64,000 bases of DNA from Kribbella kalugense (GCF_004365875.1 NZ_SODF01000001.1:1240001-1304000); one strand, 5' to 3'. Counted from the first letter of the stretch, positions 52,424 to 62,981 are shown. Notes: generated from the sequence alone by a model not told the origin. Translations and numbers: made by a program.

Positions 52424-52869
52424 CCACCGAGCTCGAGCAACTGACGGAGACCCTCGACGGGCTGCGGGCCGGCGTACTGAAGAAGCTGGCCGGCCTCAGC
52501 GAGACGGACGCGCGCCGAAGCACGGTCGACTCCGGGACGAACGTCGCCGGCCTGGTCCAGCACCTGACCTTCGTGGAGTCGCTCTGGTTCGAGGAGGTCG
52601 TGGCCGGCGGCAAGGCCTCCCGCGGCAAGCGGTCGATGCAGGTCGACCCTGAGGCAGCTTTGAAGACGCTCCGAGCCGAGTATAAAGCAGCCTGCGCCGC
52701 GTCCGACGAGATCATCGCGAAGCTCGGCGACCTGGACGCTCCGGTTACCCGCAACGGCAAGACCCACAACCTGCGCTGGGCCGTCCTCGCCGTCATCGGC
52801 GAGACCTCCCGCCACGCCGGTCACGCTGACATCATTCGTGAGCAGATCGACGGCACTACCGGCCGCTGA
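52420..52869 (+). CDS. DinB/DUF664 family protein
   Basis: A 149-residue four-helix bundle of the DinB/YfiT superfamily, probable metal-dependent thiol transferases (bacillithiol or mycothiol). The His triad candidates are in VQHLTFVES (~H48) and RHAGHADIIREQIDG (H131 and H134). The start ATG overlaps the EEP gene stop, so the two are translationally coupled. Substrate unknown. Confidence 0.87.
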   Translation: MTTELEQLTETLDGLRAGVLKKLAGLSETDARRSTVDSGTNVAGLVQHLTFVESLWFEEVVAGGKASRGKRSMQVDPEAALKTLRAEYKAACAASDEIIAKLGDLDAPVTRNGKTHNLRWAVLAVIGETSRHAGHADIIREQIDGTTGR

Positions 52870-52885
52870 CGCTAGGATTTCTACG

Positions 52886-53329
52886 ATGAGTAACGGTACG
52901 ACGGACCAGCAGCGCCTGGAGGACCTGGCGCGGCTTCGGCGTGTGAAGGACCGGATCGACCGGGAGTACGCGCAGCCGCTGGACGTCGAGGCGCTGGCGC
53001 GCGGTGCGCACATGTCGTCGGGGCACCTCAGTCGTGAGTTCAAGCGCGCTTACGGAGAGTCGCCGTACGGGTATCTGATGACGCGGCGGATCGAGCGGGC
53101 GATGATGCTGCTGCGGCGCGGCGGGATGAGCGTGACCGACGTCTGTTTCGCGGTCGGCTGCCAGTCACTGGGCACCTTCAGCACCCGCTTCGCCGAGCTG
53201 GTCGGGATGCCGCCGAGCGTCTACAAGGAGCGCGCGGCGGACGCGACGCTCGGCATCCCGTCGTGTGTCGCGAAACAGGTGACCCGACCGATCAGGAATC
53301 GAGAAGCATCTCCGACCTCCGGCACGTAG
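52886..53329 (+). CDS. AraC-type regulator, HTH-only, of the VOC/UvrA unit
   Basis: A 147-residue protein consisting almost only of the two AraC helix-turn-helix motifs (DVEALARGAHMSSGHLSREF and CQSLGTFSTRFAELVGMPP), without a recognisable effector domain. TAGGAT lies 7 nt before the ATG, so the mRNA may be leaderless. It is immediately upstream of a VOC and a UvrA-like gene; a 17-bp sequence inside its own 3' end recurs before the second VOC gene, which makes it the likely activator of both. Regulators of this size act as monomers like MarA/SoxS. Confidence 0.85.
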   Translation: MSNGTTDQQRLEDLARLRRVKDRIDREYAQPLDVEALARGAHMSSGHLSREFKRAYGESPYGYLMTRRIERAMMLLRRGGMSVTDVCFAVGCQSLGTFSTRFAELVGMPPSVYKERAADATLGIPSCVAKQVTRPIRNREASPTSGT

Positions 53330-53332
53330 CGT
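53292..53332 (+). promoter_or_regulatory. Candidate AraC-type site and promoter 1 (before VOC/UvrA)
   Basis: TCAGGAATCGAGAAGCA (53292-53308) followed after 18 nt by the -10 box TAGCGT (53327-53332), 6 nt before the VOC ATG (leaderless). The site lies within the 3' end of the AraC gene. The same sequence with one change is found at 56135-56151 before another VOC gene. Confidence 0.7.
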
Positions 53333-53338
53333 GACGCC

Positions 53339-53749
53339 ATGGAGATCAAGATTCACGCCAGCTTCCTGCCGCACACCGATCCGGAGGCGTCCGTCGCGTT
53401 CTACCGCGACATCCTCGGCTTCGAGGTCCGTACCGACGTCGGGTACGGCGGCATGCGCTGGGTCACCGTCGGTCCGGCCGGGCAGCCCGACACGTCGATC
53501 GTGCTCTGCCCGCCGTTCGCCGATCCCGGGGTGACCGAGGACGAGCGCCGTACCATCGGCGAGATGATGGCGAAGGGCACCTACGCGACCGTGGTGCTCC
53601 AGACCGATGACATCGACGGTCTGTTCGAGCGGCTGCAGGCCACCGACGCGGAGGTCATCCAGGAGCCGATGGACCAGCCGTACGGCATCCGCGACTGCGC
53701 CTTCCGGGATCCGGCCGGGAACCACATCCGGATCAACCAGGCCTCCTGA
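53339..53749 (+). CDS. VOC family protein, first gene of the UvrA unit
   Basis: A 136-residue glyoxalase-fold protein: FYRDILGFEVRTDVGYGGMRW at the N-terminal unit and EPMDQPYGIRDCAFRDPAGNHIRI at the C-terminal unit, with the Glu/His positions of metal-binding members visible. The start ATG is at the predicted transcription start. Followed 20 nt later by the UvrA-like gene, so coexpressed; may bind or modify the compound whose DNA adducts the ATPase recognises. Confidence 0.88.
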   Translation: MEIKIHASFLPHTDPEASVAFYRDILGFEVRTDVGYGGMRWVTVGPAGQPDTSIVLCPPFADPGVTEDERRTIGEMMAKGTYATVVLQTDDIDGLFERLQATDAEVIQEPMDQPYGIRDCAFRDPAGNHIRINQAS

Positions 53750-53769
53750 AACGACTTGGAGATAGAAGC

Positions 53770-56130
<2,361 letters not shown>

Positions 56131-56134
56131 ACGG

Positions 56135-56176
56135 TCAGGAATCAAGAAGCAGGTGCGGTAGGGCCGCGACTAGCGT
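56135..56176 (+). promoter_or_regulatory. Candidate AraC-type site and promoter 2 (before second VOC gene)
   Basis: TCAGGAATCAAGAAGCA (56135-56151) matches promoter 1 at 16 of 17 positions and is followed after 19 nt by the identical -10 box TAGCGT (56171-56176). Here the mRNA has a ~35-nt leader with a GGAG ribosome site rather than being leaderless. Confidence 0.7.
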
Positions 56177-56215
56177 GAGAGTCAGTAAGGCAACCACGAG
56201 TTTGGAGAAGCTGAA

Positions 56216-56560
56216 ATGACTACCACGCAAGGCGTCAAGACGATCCTGCACCCGGTCACGGACCTCGAGAAGGCCAAGCCGGTGTACGCCGCACTGCTCG
56301 GGATCGAGCCGATGGCAGACTCGCCGTACTACGTCGGTTTCGAGGCCGAGGGCCAGCAGATCGGCTTGGTCCCGAACAGCGACCTGACCTCGCCGACCGC
56401 GTACTGGCACGTGACCGACATCGAGGCCAAGATCGCCGAGATCACCGCCGCCGGCGGCACCCTCAAGGACGCCCCGAAGGACGTCGGCGGCGGCCGCCTC
56501 GTCGCCACCCTCACCGACCCCGACGGCAACATCCTCGGCATCCTCCAAGACCCGTCCTGA
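56216..56560 (+). CDS. VOC family protein, second member of the AraC regulon
   Basis: A 114-residue single-module glyoxalase-like protein: TILHPVTDLEKAKPVYAALLG, DSPYYVGFEAEGQQIGLVP, then ATLTDPDGNILGILQDP. GGAG lies 9 nt before the ATG. It shares its upstream 17-bp site and -10 box with the VOC gene at 53339, and is predicted to be coregulated. Confidence 0.88.
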   Translation: MTTTQGVKTILHPVTDLEKAKPVYAALLGIEPMADSPYYVGFEAEGQQIGLVPNSDLTSPTAYWHVTDIEAKIAEITAAGGTLKDAPKDVGGGRLVATLTDPDGNILGILQDPS

Positions 56561-56614
56561 TCAGTCCCCTCCGGCCCGAGGGAGAGGCCAAGGCTCCGCC
56601 CACCCGCCTCCCCT

Positions 56615-56638
56615 CCGGCCGATCAGATCGTCGGCCGG
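56615..56638. terminator. Hairpin terminator after the second VOC gene
   Basis: CCGGCCGA and TCGGCCGG, a perfect 8-bp stem with an 8-nt loop, lie 55 nt after the stop. No T-run follows, as is common in high-GC actinobacteria. A second dyad GGCACTT/AAGGTGCC occurs at 56653-56674. The rest of 56639-56721 holds nothing I can assign. Confidence 0.55.
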
Positions 56639-56721
56639 CTCTGAGAAAGGTTGGCACTTACATGTGCAAGGTGCCGAGGATGTACCGCGCCGCGGTGTAC
56701 GGCGTCCAGCCGCAAGAGAAC

Positions 56722-56940
56722 TTAGCTGGCTTGGAAGGCAAGTCGGAGCCAGCGCACGTTGTCGTGGACGACGTTGAGGAGTCGCTGGGCGAATTCCGGG
56801 GACTGGCTGAGCTCGAGCAAGGCGTACGGCCAGGGTGACCGTTGCAGCCGGTCGTTTCTTAGAGGACGGCCGGCTTGCACCAGGGCGGCGCCGTCTGCGT
56901 CGGCTCGGCGGATGAGCTCCGCTCGCAAAACCTCGTCCAC
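56722..56940 (-). CDS. Possible small protein, unrecognised
   Basis: A 72-codon open frame starting GTG (VDEVLRAELIRRADADGAALV) and ending in a helical segment SPEFAQRLLNVVHDNVRW. The residue pattern looks like a real amphipathic helical protein, and the start recalls the LRAELxxRxDxD opening of a family common in actinobacteria (DUF6624-like), but the rest does not match and it may be a remnant. It is divergent from the VOC gene at 56971. Confidence 0.35.
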   Translation of the reverse strand: MDEVLRAELIRRADADGAALVQAGRPLRNDRLQRSPWPYALLELSQSPEFAQRLLNVVHDNVRWLRLAFQAS

Positions 56941-56970
56941 ACTGAGCAACCTAGCTTTAAGCTCGTGCGC

Positions 56971-57363
56971 ATGACCCCGATCGCTCAGCTCCAGGTCAAT
57001 CTGTTCTGCGACGATGTGGAGGCGTGTCTCGCTTTCTACCAGCGGTTCGGTCTCACGGAAGCTTTCCGAGCGCCGGCCACCGGTCCGATCCAGCACGTCG
57101 AGGTCGAAGCCGCCGGCACCCGAATCGGCCTGACCTCGGCCCGGGTCGCCAACGACCTTGTCGGCCTCGGCGTGGCACCGACGACCACGCCGTCCACCGA
57201 GCTCGTCTTCTGGTGCGACGACGTCGACGCGCTCTACGACCACGCGTTGAGCTCCGGCGCGACGAGCGTCGTACCGCCAACCAACTCTCCTGACAACCGC
57301 CTCCGGTTCGCCTGGCTCCACGACCCCGAGTCCCACCAGCTGAAGCTGGTCCAGAATGCCTGA
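56971..57363 (+). CDS. VOC family protein
   Basis: A 130-residue glyoxalase-fold protein: LQVNLFCDDVEACLAFYQRFGL, HVEVEAAGTRIGLTS, then LVFWCDDVDALYDHAL and WLHDPESHQLKLVQN. It is the fifth VOC domain in the window. ATG 56971 is the family-like start; the frame is open 32 codons further 5' without ribosome site. The last 8 nt overlap the HAD gene. Confidence 0.85.
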   Translation: MTPIAQLQVNLFCDDVEACLAFYQRFGLTEAFRAPATGPIQHVEVEAAGTRIGLTSARVANDLVGLGVAPTTTPSTELVFWCDDVDALYDHALSSGATSVVPPTNSPDNRLRFAWLHDPESHQLKLVQNA

Positions 57364-57976
57364 CCGCGTCGAGCACGTGCTGTTCGATGCGGACGGCGTA
57401 CTGCAGGATCTTCCTGGGGGTTGGTACGCCGCGATGGAGCCGTATGTCGGGGACCGGGCGCGCGCCTTCCTCCACGAGACCTGGTCCGACGAACTGCCGA
57501 TGCTCGCCGGCCGCGGCGACTACCTGCCCGTCCTGGCAGCCTCGCTGCAGAGGTACGGCGTGAGCGTGCCGGTGAACGAGGTGTACGACGCCGTCTGGAA
57601 GAACATCGTCCTCATCGAGGAGTCCCTCGAGATCGTCCGGGCGCTCAAGCGCAACGGGTACGGCGTACACCTCGGAACCAACCAGGAGTCCTACCGAGGC
57701 AACCACATGCGAACGGCCCTCGGGTACGACGACCTCTTCGACGTCAGCTGCTACTCGTACGACCTAGGCGTCGCCAAACCCGACCCAACCTTCTTCACCC
57801 AAGCCGCCACCCGCATCGGCGCCGCCCCGTCAACGATCCTCTTCATCGACGACACTCCCCGAAACATCGAAGGCGCCCGAACCGCCGGCCTCCCCGCCAA
57901 CCAATGGGACTTCACCCAAGGCCACGACCTCCTACAAACCATCCTCACAAACCACGGCATCTCAACCCACGCCTAG
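57356..57976 (+). CDS. HAD family hydrolase
   Basis: A 206-residue haloacid dehalogenase-superfamily phosphatase. Motif I FDADGVLQD (nucleophile D10, acid D12), motif II Thr in LGTNQES, motif III Lys in GVAKPDPTFF, motif IV FIDDTPRNIEGA. A small helical cap lies between motifs I and II. Substrate unknown, perhaps a small sugar phosphate or phosphoglycolate-like compound. Its start overlaps the VOC gene (ATGCCTGA), so the two are coupled. Third-position C content rises toward the 3' end. Confidence 0.9.
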   Translation: MPDRVEHVLFDADGVLQDLPGGWYAAMEPYVGDRARAFLHETWSDELPMLAGRGDYLPVLAASLQRYGVSVPVNEVYDAVWKNIVLIEESLEIVRALKRNGYGVHLGTNQESYRGNHMRTALGYDDLFDVSCYSYDLGVAKPDPTFFTQAATRIGAAPSTILFIDDTPRNIEGARTAGLPANQWDFTQGHDLLQTILTNHGISTHA

Positions 57977-58015
57977 AGTCCACAGGTGCCCCGGTGAAGG
58001 GCACGCTTGGACGGA

Positions 58016-58099
58016 TGCGGACCGCCACGCAGGCAGAAGTGCTCATTTGGGCGCCCGACGGGGGCGGTTCGCCCACTTCTGCATGCGTGGCGGTCCGCA
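58016..58099. repeat. Long imperfect inverted repeat
   Basis: Two 26-nt arms (58016-58041 and 58074-58099) are complementary at 25 positions. The 32-nt loop contains a further stem CGCCC/GGGCG. The right arm is preceded by CGCC and the left arm followed, after 7 extra nt, by GGCG, so the repeat once may have been longer. It lies between the HAD and GNAT genes and may be a terminator, a cruciform or a small non-autonomous element; no target-site duplication is evident. Confidence 0.75.
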
Positions 58100-58191
58100 C
58101 CTACTCCGCGCGGCCGCGCTCTGGAACGTGACGTTGGGTCGATAGGGCAACGAGTTGGTGGTTGGCCTTCGTGCTGCGAAACAATGGGGGC

Positions 58192-58644
58192 GTGGACATT
58201 CGCGTTGCTGTTCAAGCGGACCTGGCGGACCTGGCTCGTTTGCTCTGGCTGAATGCTGGGCCTGACGAGCGGGCCAAGCAGTCTGTCGAGGCGTTTGCGG
58301 TTGACATTGGTGCGTGGTGGAACGAACACGCCGACTCGCATCTCGCGTTGATTGCTCGAGCTGACGAGTTCGCGGTTGTCGGGATGGCTTGGCTGGCGAT
58401 CGTTGCGAGGCCGCCGCGGCCGGGGGATGTCGGGCGTCGGTCGGCGGACGTTCAGAGTGTGTTCGTCGTACCGGAGGAGCGGGGGAAGGGGATTGGCTCG
58501 GCGCTCGTGAAGGCTGCCGCAGAGCATGCGTTGCACCTTGGGGCAGGCCGGGTGACGGTCCACTCCGGCCGCAAGGCGGTGCCGGTCTATGAGCGGCTCG
58601 GCTTCGCGTCCTCGCGGCAACTTCTGCAGAAGGTACCGGACTAG
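58192..58644 (+). CDS. GNAT family N-acetyltransferase
   Basis: A 150-residue GNAT. Acetyl-CoA binding motif A is SVFVVPEERGKGIGSALV (R/Q-x-x-G-x-G/A), followed by helix VKAAAEHA and motif B around VYERLGFASS. GTG 58192 gives the typical start (VDIRVAVQADLADLARL) and is preceded by GGGGG; a TTG 30 nt upstream is in frame. Acceptor unknown. It is convergent with the inositol-phosphatase-like gene, 2 nt apart. Confidence 0.87.
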   Translation: MDIRVAVQADLADLARLLWLNAGPDERAKQSVEAFAVDIGAWWNEHADSHLALIARADEFAVVGMAWLAIVARPPRPGDVGRRSADVQSVFVVPEERGKGIGSALVKAAAEHALHLGAGRVTVHSGRKAVPVYERLGFASSRQLLQKVPD

Positions 58645-58646
58645 CG

Positions 58647-59444
58647 TCACTGCTCCGGTGGAAGATGTGGGGCGATGAGTTCGAGGAGGGTTGCGTGGGT
58701 TTCGGCGTCGGCGGCGGCGATTACGCCGAGGCCGGTGTGGAGGGGGTGGCCGCGCAGGTCGGTGACGATGCAGCCGGCCGCGCGGCACAGGGCGAGACCT
58801 GCGGTGAAGTGGACGCTGTCGCGGAGGTTCCCATCGGTCACGTACGCCGCTCGCCTGCCTGCGGCCACCCACGCGACGGCCAACGTCGTCGACAAGACTC
58901 GCTGGCCGAAAGCTTTCCTGAAAGCGGGATCAGTCAACAGCCGTACGCCGAGGAAGTCGCCGTCCGTTATCGGGTCGAGGTTGACGTCGACGAGACGTGA
59001 ATCCGCCGACGCGATCACGGGGGAGTCGGACCCGTCTCGCCGTACCTGCGCGATCTCTCCATCGGTCCAGAAGGTCTCGCCGGACGTTGGATCCGCGACG
59101 GCGGCAACGGTCGTCTCCTGGTCGACCTGCAAGGCGACGTTGACCGAGAAGAGCGGAGTCCCGGCCGCGAAGTTGAGCGTTCCGCACAATGGGTCCACGA
59201 GCCAGCGCCGAGATGCATCGACGTCACCACTGGCGCCGTACTCTTCGCCGACGACCGCATCCGACGGTCTGGCGGTCCGGATCAGGTCAAGAATTGCCCG
59301 TTCGGCCTCGAGATCCGCATCGGTCGCGAAGTCCGTCGCCGACTTGTCGTAGCGGCCAACCGACGTCCCGTACTTGCCCCGTACCACCGCAGCGCCCGCC
59401 TCAGCCGCCGCGACCGCCAACTCCACATCAGAACCATCACGCAT
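58647..59444 (-). CDS. Inositol monophosphatase-like protein with altered metal site
   Basis: A 265-residue member of the FIG superfamily by overall sequence: DFATDADLEAE, VGEEYG (Glu), WLVDPLCGTLNF and a final AGLALCRAAGCIVTDLRGHPL. Two hallmark metal ligands are missing. The D-P-x-D-G-T motif has Cys for the second Asp (DPLCGT, C87), and the usual W-D-x-A-A-G reads V-H-F-T-A-G, replacing the Asp by His. Catalysis with three Mg ions is therefore unlikely, and it may be a binding protein or use other metals. ATG 59444 is preceded by GGAGG too closely; GTG 59459 is an alternative. Confidence 0.8.
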   Translation of the reverse strand: MRDGSDVELAVAAAEAGAAVVRGKYGTSVGRYDKSATDFATDADLEAERAILDLIRTARPSDAVVGEEYGASGDVDASRRWLVDPLCGTLNFAAGTPLFSVNVALQVDQETTVAAVADPTSGETFWTDGEIAQVRRDGSDSPVIASADSRLVDVNLDPITDGDFLGVRLLTDPAFRKAFGQRVLSTTLAVAWVAAGRRAAYVTDGNLRDSVHFTAGLALCRAAGCIVTDLRGHPLHTGLGVIAAADAETHATLLELIAPHLPPEQ

Positions 59445-59627
59445 CCCTCCATTCAACACGTCCGGGCTAGCCCTGGGAGAAGAGCGGTGCTGCCCCTGAT
59501 GTGTCTACGCGGGGTGTCGGCTTGGCTGGAGATCGAACGCAGGTCGGCGAGGGGGACTGTGCTCTCGCTGTCGCAGGCGGACCCACGCGGATCGCCTTCG
59601 GAACAAGCGAACGGTCAAGGAGTTCCC

Positions 59628-60680
59628 ATGAATCAACCTAACGGTTTTAGGAGCAAACGGAGCCTGTTATGGCTGCTGGCTCTAGTTCTCGTCGGCGTGA
59701 CGCTGCAGGCCGCGCCCGCCGACGCAACCTTCCCGGGTGAGAACGGGAAGATCGCCTTCCGCCGGTTCCTCAACGAGGAACGCACCTGGGGCGCGGTGTT
59801 CACCATCCGCCCGGACGGGTCAGGCGAGCGGCAGATCACCAAGCCACCAAACGGTTTCGTCGACCGGAACCCCGACATCTCGCCGGACGGCCGGCGGATC
59901 GCCTTCGAACGCGAAGCCGTCGACTGCGGACCGGACTGCACCTCCGATGAGGTGTACGTGGTCAACTCCGACGGCACCCACCTCAAGCAACTGACCCGGA
60001 ACCCAGCTGGTCAGCTCTGCGGCAGCGGCGGCACCTGCAACGGCACGCCGGCCTGGTCGCCCGACGGTCGGCACATCGCCTTCACCCGCGCATCCGGCCT
60101 GGTCGTCGACGACACGATCGAGAACGTCGGCATTTTCGTCATGAAGGACGACGGTTCCCAGATCCAGCAGTTGACTCAGAAGGTGCGCCCGTCCGTGGGC
60201 GCGGACTCTGATCCGCAATGGTCACCGAACGGGCGCACGATCGTGTTCCAGCGACGCAACGTCCGTACTGCGCTACCGGCCAACGGAATCGCACTCGTCG
60301 TCATCGACCTGGCTACCCAGCGTCAACGGCGCATCACCCCTTGGGAGTTGCGGGCCGGAGACACTCCGGACTGGTCCCCTGACGGACAGCGGATCCTGTT
60401 CCACTCCAACGTGGACGGCGCACCGGACGTCTCCGCCAACCTGTACACGGTTCGCCCAGATGGAACGGGCCTGCGGCAACTGACCTTCGCCACCGGCGGC
60501 GTGGTGCAGTACCTCGGTTCTTCCTACTCGCCGGACGGTCGGATGATCGCGTTCGGCCGCTTCCCCGAAACCGGCGGAACGAACGCGGACGTCCTGGTCA
60601 TGCGCACAGATGCGACCCACGTCCGTCGCGTCACCCACACGGTGCTGTACGACAGTTATCCGGATTGGGGCCCGGCCTGA
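59628..60680 (+). CDS. Secreted TolB-like beta-propeller (PD40 repeats)
   Basis: A 350-residue secreted protein. A Sec signal (SLLWLLALVLVGVTLQAAPADA) is followed by at least five PD40/WD40-like blades with the repeated phrase SPDGRRIAF, WSPDGRHIAF, WSPNGRTIVF, WSPDGQRILF and YSPDGRMIAF. Four cysteines in the second and third blades may form disulfides. These propellers bind proteins or sugars outside the membrane; no catalytic residues are apparent. AAGGAG 6 nt before ATG 59628. The 3' end overlaps the convergent LysR gene by 25 nt. Confidence 0.88.
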   Translation: MNQPNGFRSKRSLLWLLALVLVGVTLQAAPADATFPGENGKIAFRRFLNEERTWGAVFTIRPDGSGERQITKPPNGFVDRNPDISPDGRRIAFEREAVDCGPDCTSDEVYVVNSDGTHLKQLTRNPAGQLCGSGGTCNGTPAWSPDGRHIAFTRASGLVVDDTIENVGIFVMKDDGSQIQQLTQKVRPSVGADSDPQWSPNGRTIVFQRRNVRTALPANGIALVVIDLATQRQRRITPWELRAGDTPDWSPDGQRILFHSNVDGAPDVSANLYTVRPDGTGLRQLTFATGGVVQYLGSSYSPDGRMIAFGRFPETGGTNADVLVMRTDATHVRRVTHTVLYDSYPDWGPA

Positions 60681-61657
60681 CATACCGGGCGGCTCGGCGG
60701 GACGGCGTACGGCGTTGCACAGTCCCGCCACCGCCGGGCGGCCGCCTCATCCTGTCGCGTGCTGAGCACCTCTTCGACGATCGTGCTGAACGTGTCGCGA
60801 GCTGGGGCCTCGTCGTCCTTCAGTCCTGCCAATACGCAGGTAGAAGGCGGCAGGTCGCGGAGCGGAATCGCGACCACGTCAGGGTGCTGGAAGTGCTCTG
60901 CGAATGGCGAGACGGTGGGATGGACGAGCTGACCACGCGCCAGCAGGTAGAGAAGTTCAGCGTTGTCGTCGACGGGTGCGTCGACGAACCGGATCGTTCG
61001 ACCCGATGGAGTCGTGGCTGGACAGGTCGCCTCGGCCAGTTCGACGGGGACACCGTGAGGTCGCCGTACGTCGTGACCTATCAGGTCTTCCGTGGTCAGG
61101 TCGGTGTGGCCGGCTAGCAGGTGGGTTCTGCCGACCATGACAACGCGCTCGTCCGTACTCAACACCGGACCGACCGCGATGTCGGGTTGGTCGAGGGGGA
61201 GCCGCGTCATGACCAGGTCGACCTCGCGTCGGCGCAGGGGACCGAGGCGGTCATCGAACGGCGTGGTCGTCAGCTGCACCTTGGAGCCCGGGTAGACCGC
61301 CTCGTACCGTTCGATCGCTCGGGTCAAGACATCCACTCCGGAAGCGAAGTTGAGGACGCCGACACGGACCACACCTGGTCCCAGGCCTCGAGCTCGGGCA
61401 CTACGCAGTACCCGGTCCAGACCCTCGACCGCTGGACTCAGCTCGGCGTGCAACTCGCGTCCGGCGTCGGTGAGACTGACGACGCGACTGGTGCGGAGGA
61501 AGAGCAAGTCACCGCCGAGCTTCCGCTCAAGGACCCGCAAGGTCTGGGATACCCGCGAGGTCGTCAGACCGAGTCGCTCGGCGGTGCGCCCGAAGTGCAA
61601 TTCCTCTGCGAGCACCAGGAAGAGGCGCACTTCACGCAGCTCCACCTCGGGAATCAT
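60656..61657 (-). CDS. LysR family regulator
   Basis: A 333-residue LysR-type regulator: helix-turn-helix LHFGRTAERLGLTTSRVSQTLRVLE in the first 60 residues, effector domain after ~90, and a longer than usual C-terminus. TAGCGT lies 6 nt before the ATG on the minus strand, suggesting a leaderless mRNA. It is divergent, with 72 nt between starts, from the racemase-like gene, its likely target. Confidence 0.88.
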   Translation of the reverse strand: MIPEVELREVRLFLVLAEELHFGRTAERLGLTTSRVSQTLRVLERKLGGDLLFLRTSRVVSLTDAGRELHAELSPAVEGLDRVLRSARARGLGPGVVRVGVLNFASGVDVLTRAIERYEAVYPGSKVQLTTTPFDDRLGPLRRREVDLVMTRLPLDQPDIAVGPVLSTDERVVMVGRTHLLAGHTDLTTEDLIGHDVRRPHGVPVELAEATCPATTPSGRTIRFVDAPVDDNAELLYLLARGQLVHPTVSPFAEHFQHPDVVAIPLRDLPPSTCVLAGLKDDEAPARDTFSTIVEEVLSTRQDEAAARRWRDCATPYAVPPSRPVCQAGPQSG

Positions 61658-61729
61658 GTACCGACGCTACACGCTGCGTGGAGCAGATCGTCGTTGATGC
61701 TGTCGGCTCACCCTGACAGGCTCGGAGTC

Positions 61730-62437
61730 ATGAAGCCCGGCAATCTGATCACGGTAGGCGTGCTCACACCGCACGCAACTGAGGGTCCGCGCGCCGAGTG
61801 GCGGTGCATGGCTGCGACGCACGTTCGCGTCCATCTCTCAAGGGCCTCCGGGGCTGATCTGCTCGCGCAGACCACGCCGGCCGCTCTCGATGCCGCGGTA
61901 TCGGCGTTGCCGCTTGCCGAACTCGACGTACTGGTCCTGGCATCGACGAGCGCGGGCTACGCCATGGGGTACGACGAAGAGTCGGCAATGATGCAGCGGC
62001 TCGGTGAGCGGTGGGGCTTGCCTGCGTTCTCTACGTCGAGGTCGGCTGTGGCGGCACTGACGGCGTACGGCATCAAGCGGGTCAGTCTCATCCACCCGCC
62101 CTGGTTCGGGGCCTCGCTCAACGATCTCGGCGCCGAATACTTCCGCAGCCAGGGATTCGAGGTCGTCGAAGCTCAGCTGGCGGATCTGCCCAACGACCCG
62201 GACCGGATCGAGCCGGCCGCGGTCGTCGACTGGATCTCTGACCATCTCAGCCGTCGCGCGGAGGCGGTGGTCATCGGAGGCAACGGCTTCCGGGCGGCTC
62301 ACGCCGTACAAGCGTTGGAGAACAGAACCGGACGCCTCGTCCTGGAGGCGAACCAAGTCCTGCTGAGATCCGTACTCGACAGCACGATCGACGGTTTTGG
62401 AAGGCTGCTCAACACAACGAGAGGTAGTCATGCGTAA
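61730..62437 (+). CDS. Asp/Glu racemase superfamily protein (maleate isomerase/AMDase-like) lacking the usual cysteines
   Basis: A 235-residue protein of the maleate isomerase/arylmalonate decarboxylase group (ITVGVLTPHATEGPRAEW start, then LAELDVLVLASTSAGYAMG and VIGGNGFRAAHAV). The two positions that carry catalytic cysteines in this superfamily are within ASTSAGY (~71-77) and GGNGFR (~183-188), and neither contains Cys; the only Cys is C26. Isomerisation or racemisation by the two-thiol mechanism seems impossible, so another activity is likely. It overlaps the DHFR-like gene by 8 nt, forming a two-gene unit opposite the LysR gene. Confidence 0.8.
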   Translation: MKPGNLITVGVLTPHATEGPRAEWRCMAATHVRVHLSRASGADLLAQTTPAALDAAVSALPLAELDVLVLASTSAGYAMGYDEESAMMQRLGERWGLPAFSTSRSAVAALTAYGIKRVSLIHPPWFGASLNDLGAEYFRSQGFEVVEAQLADLPNDPDRIEPAAVVDWISDHLSRRAEAVVIGGNGFRAAHAVQALENRTGRLVLEANQVLLRSVLDSTIDGFGRLLNTTRGSHA

Positions 62438-62981
62438 CGTCATCCTGTACATGTCCATGTCGCTGGACGGAATCGTCGCCAGCGATCGCGAGCATCCCGG
62501 CGTCGCGTTTGACGATCCCGAGGTGAAGCAGTGGAAGCTCGAACAGATCAGTAAGGCCGGCGCCCACCTGATGGGTCGCGTCTCGTACCAGGAGATGGGG
62601 CCGTTCTGGCAGCAGTCGGACGACGCGTACGCCGGGCCGATGAACGACATCCCCAAGGTCGTGTTCTCCAAGACGCTCAGCGACGCCGACGCGAGCTGGC
62701 CGGTCAGCCGCGTCGCGCGTGGAGACCTCGCAACCGAGATCGCCGCGATCAAGGCTGAACCCGGCGCTGACGTCATCGTCTGGGGCGGAGCGGGATTCGC
62801 CGGGGCGCTGGTCGCGGCCAACTTGATCGACGAGTACCGCCTGTTTGTCCAGCCGATGGTCCTGGGTCAAGGACGGGCGCTCTTCGACCAACTCCCCGAG
62901 TCGCGACACCTGGACCTGGTCGAAGCCACGCCGTACCCGAGCGGCATCGTCGTACAGATCTACCGACCGCAGCGCACCTGA
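62430..62981 (+). CDS. RibD C-terminal/dihydrofolate reductase-like protein B
   Basis: A 183-residue DHFR-like protein: VILYMSMSLDGIVAS start, HLMGRVSYQEMGPFW, VVFSKTL, and VIVWGGAGFAGALV as the NADPH-binding segment. GAGAGG precedes ATG 62430, which lies within the end of the previous gene, so translation is coupled. Substrate unknown. Overlaps the convergent phosphotransferase gene by 22 nt. Confidence 0.88.
   Translation: MRNVILYMSMSLDGIVASDREHPGVAFDDPEVKQWKLEQISKAGAHLMGRVSYQEMGPFWQQSDDAYAGPMNDIPKVVFSKTLSDADASWPVSRVARGDLATEIAAIKAEPGADVIVWGGAGFAGALVAANLIDEYRLFVQPMVLGQGRALFDQLPESRHLDLVEATPYPSGIVVQIYRPQRT

Noticed and set aside
56722..57336. 204-codon minus-strand frame covering the VOC gene at 56971
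   Set aside because: The part opposite the VOC gene is a shadow frame; only the last ~72 codons look protein-like and are listed separately at low confidence.
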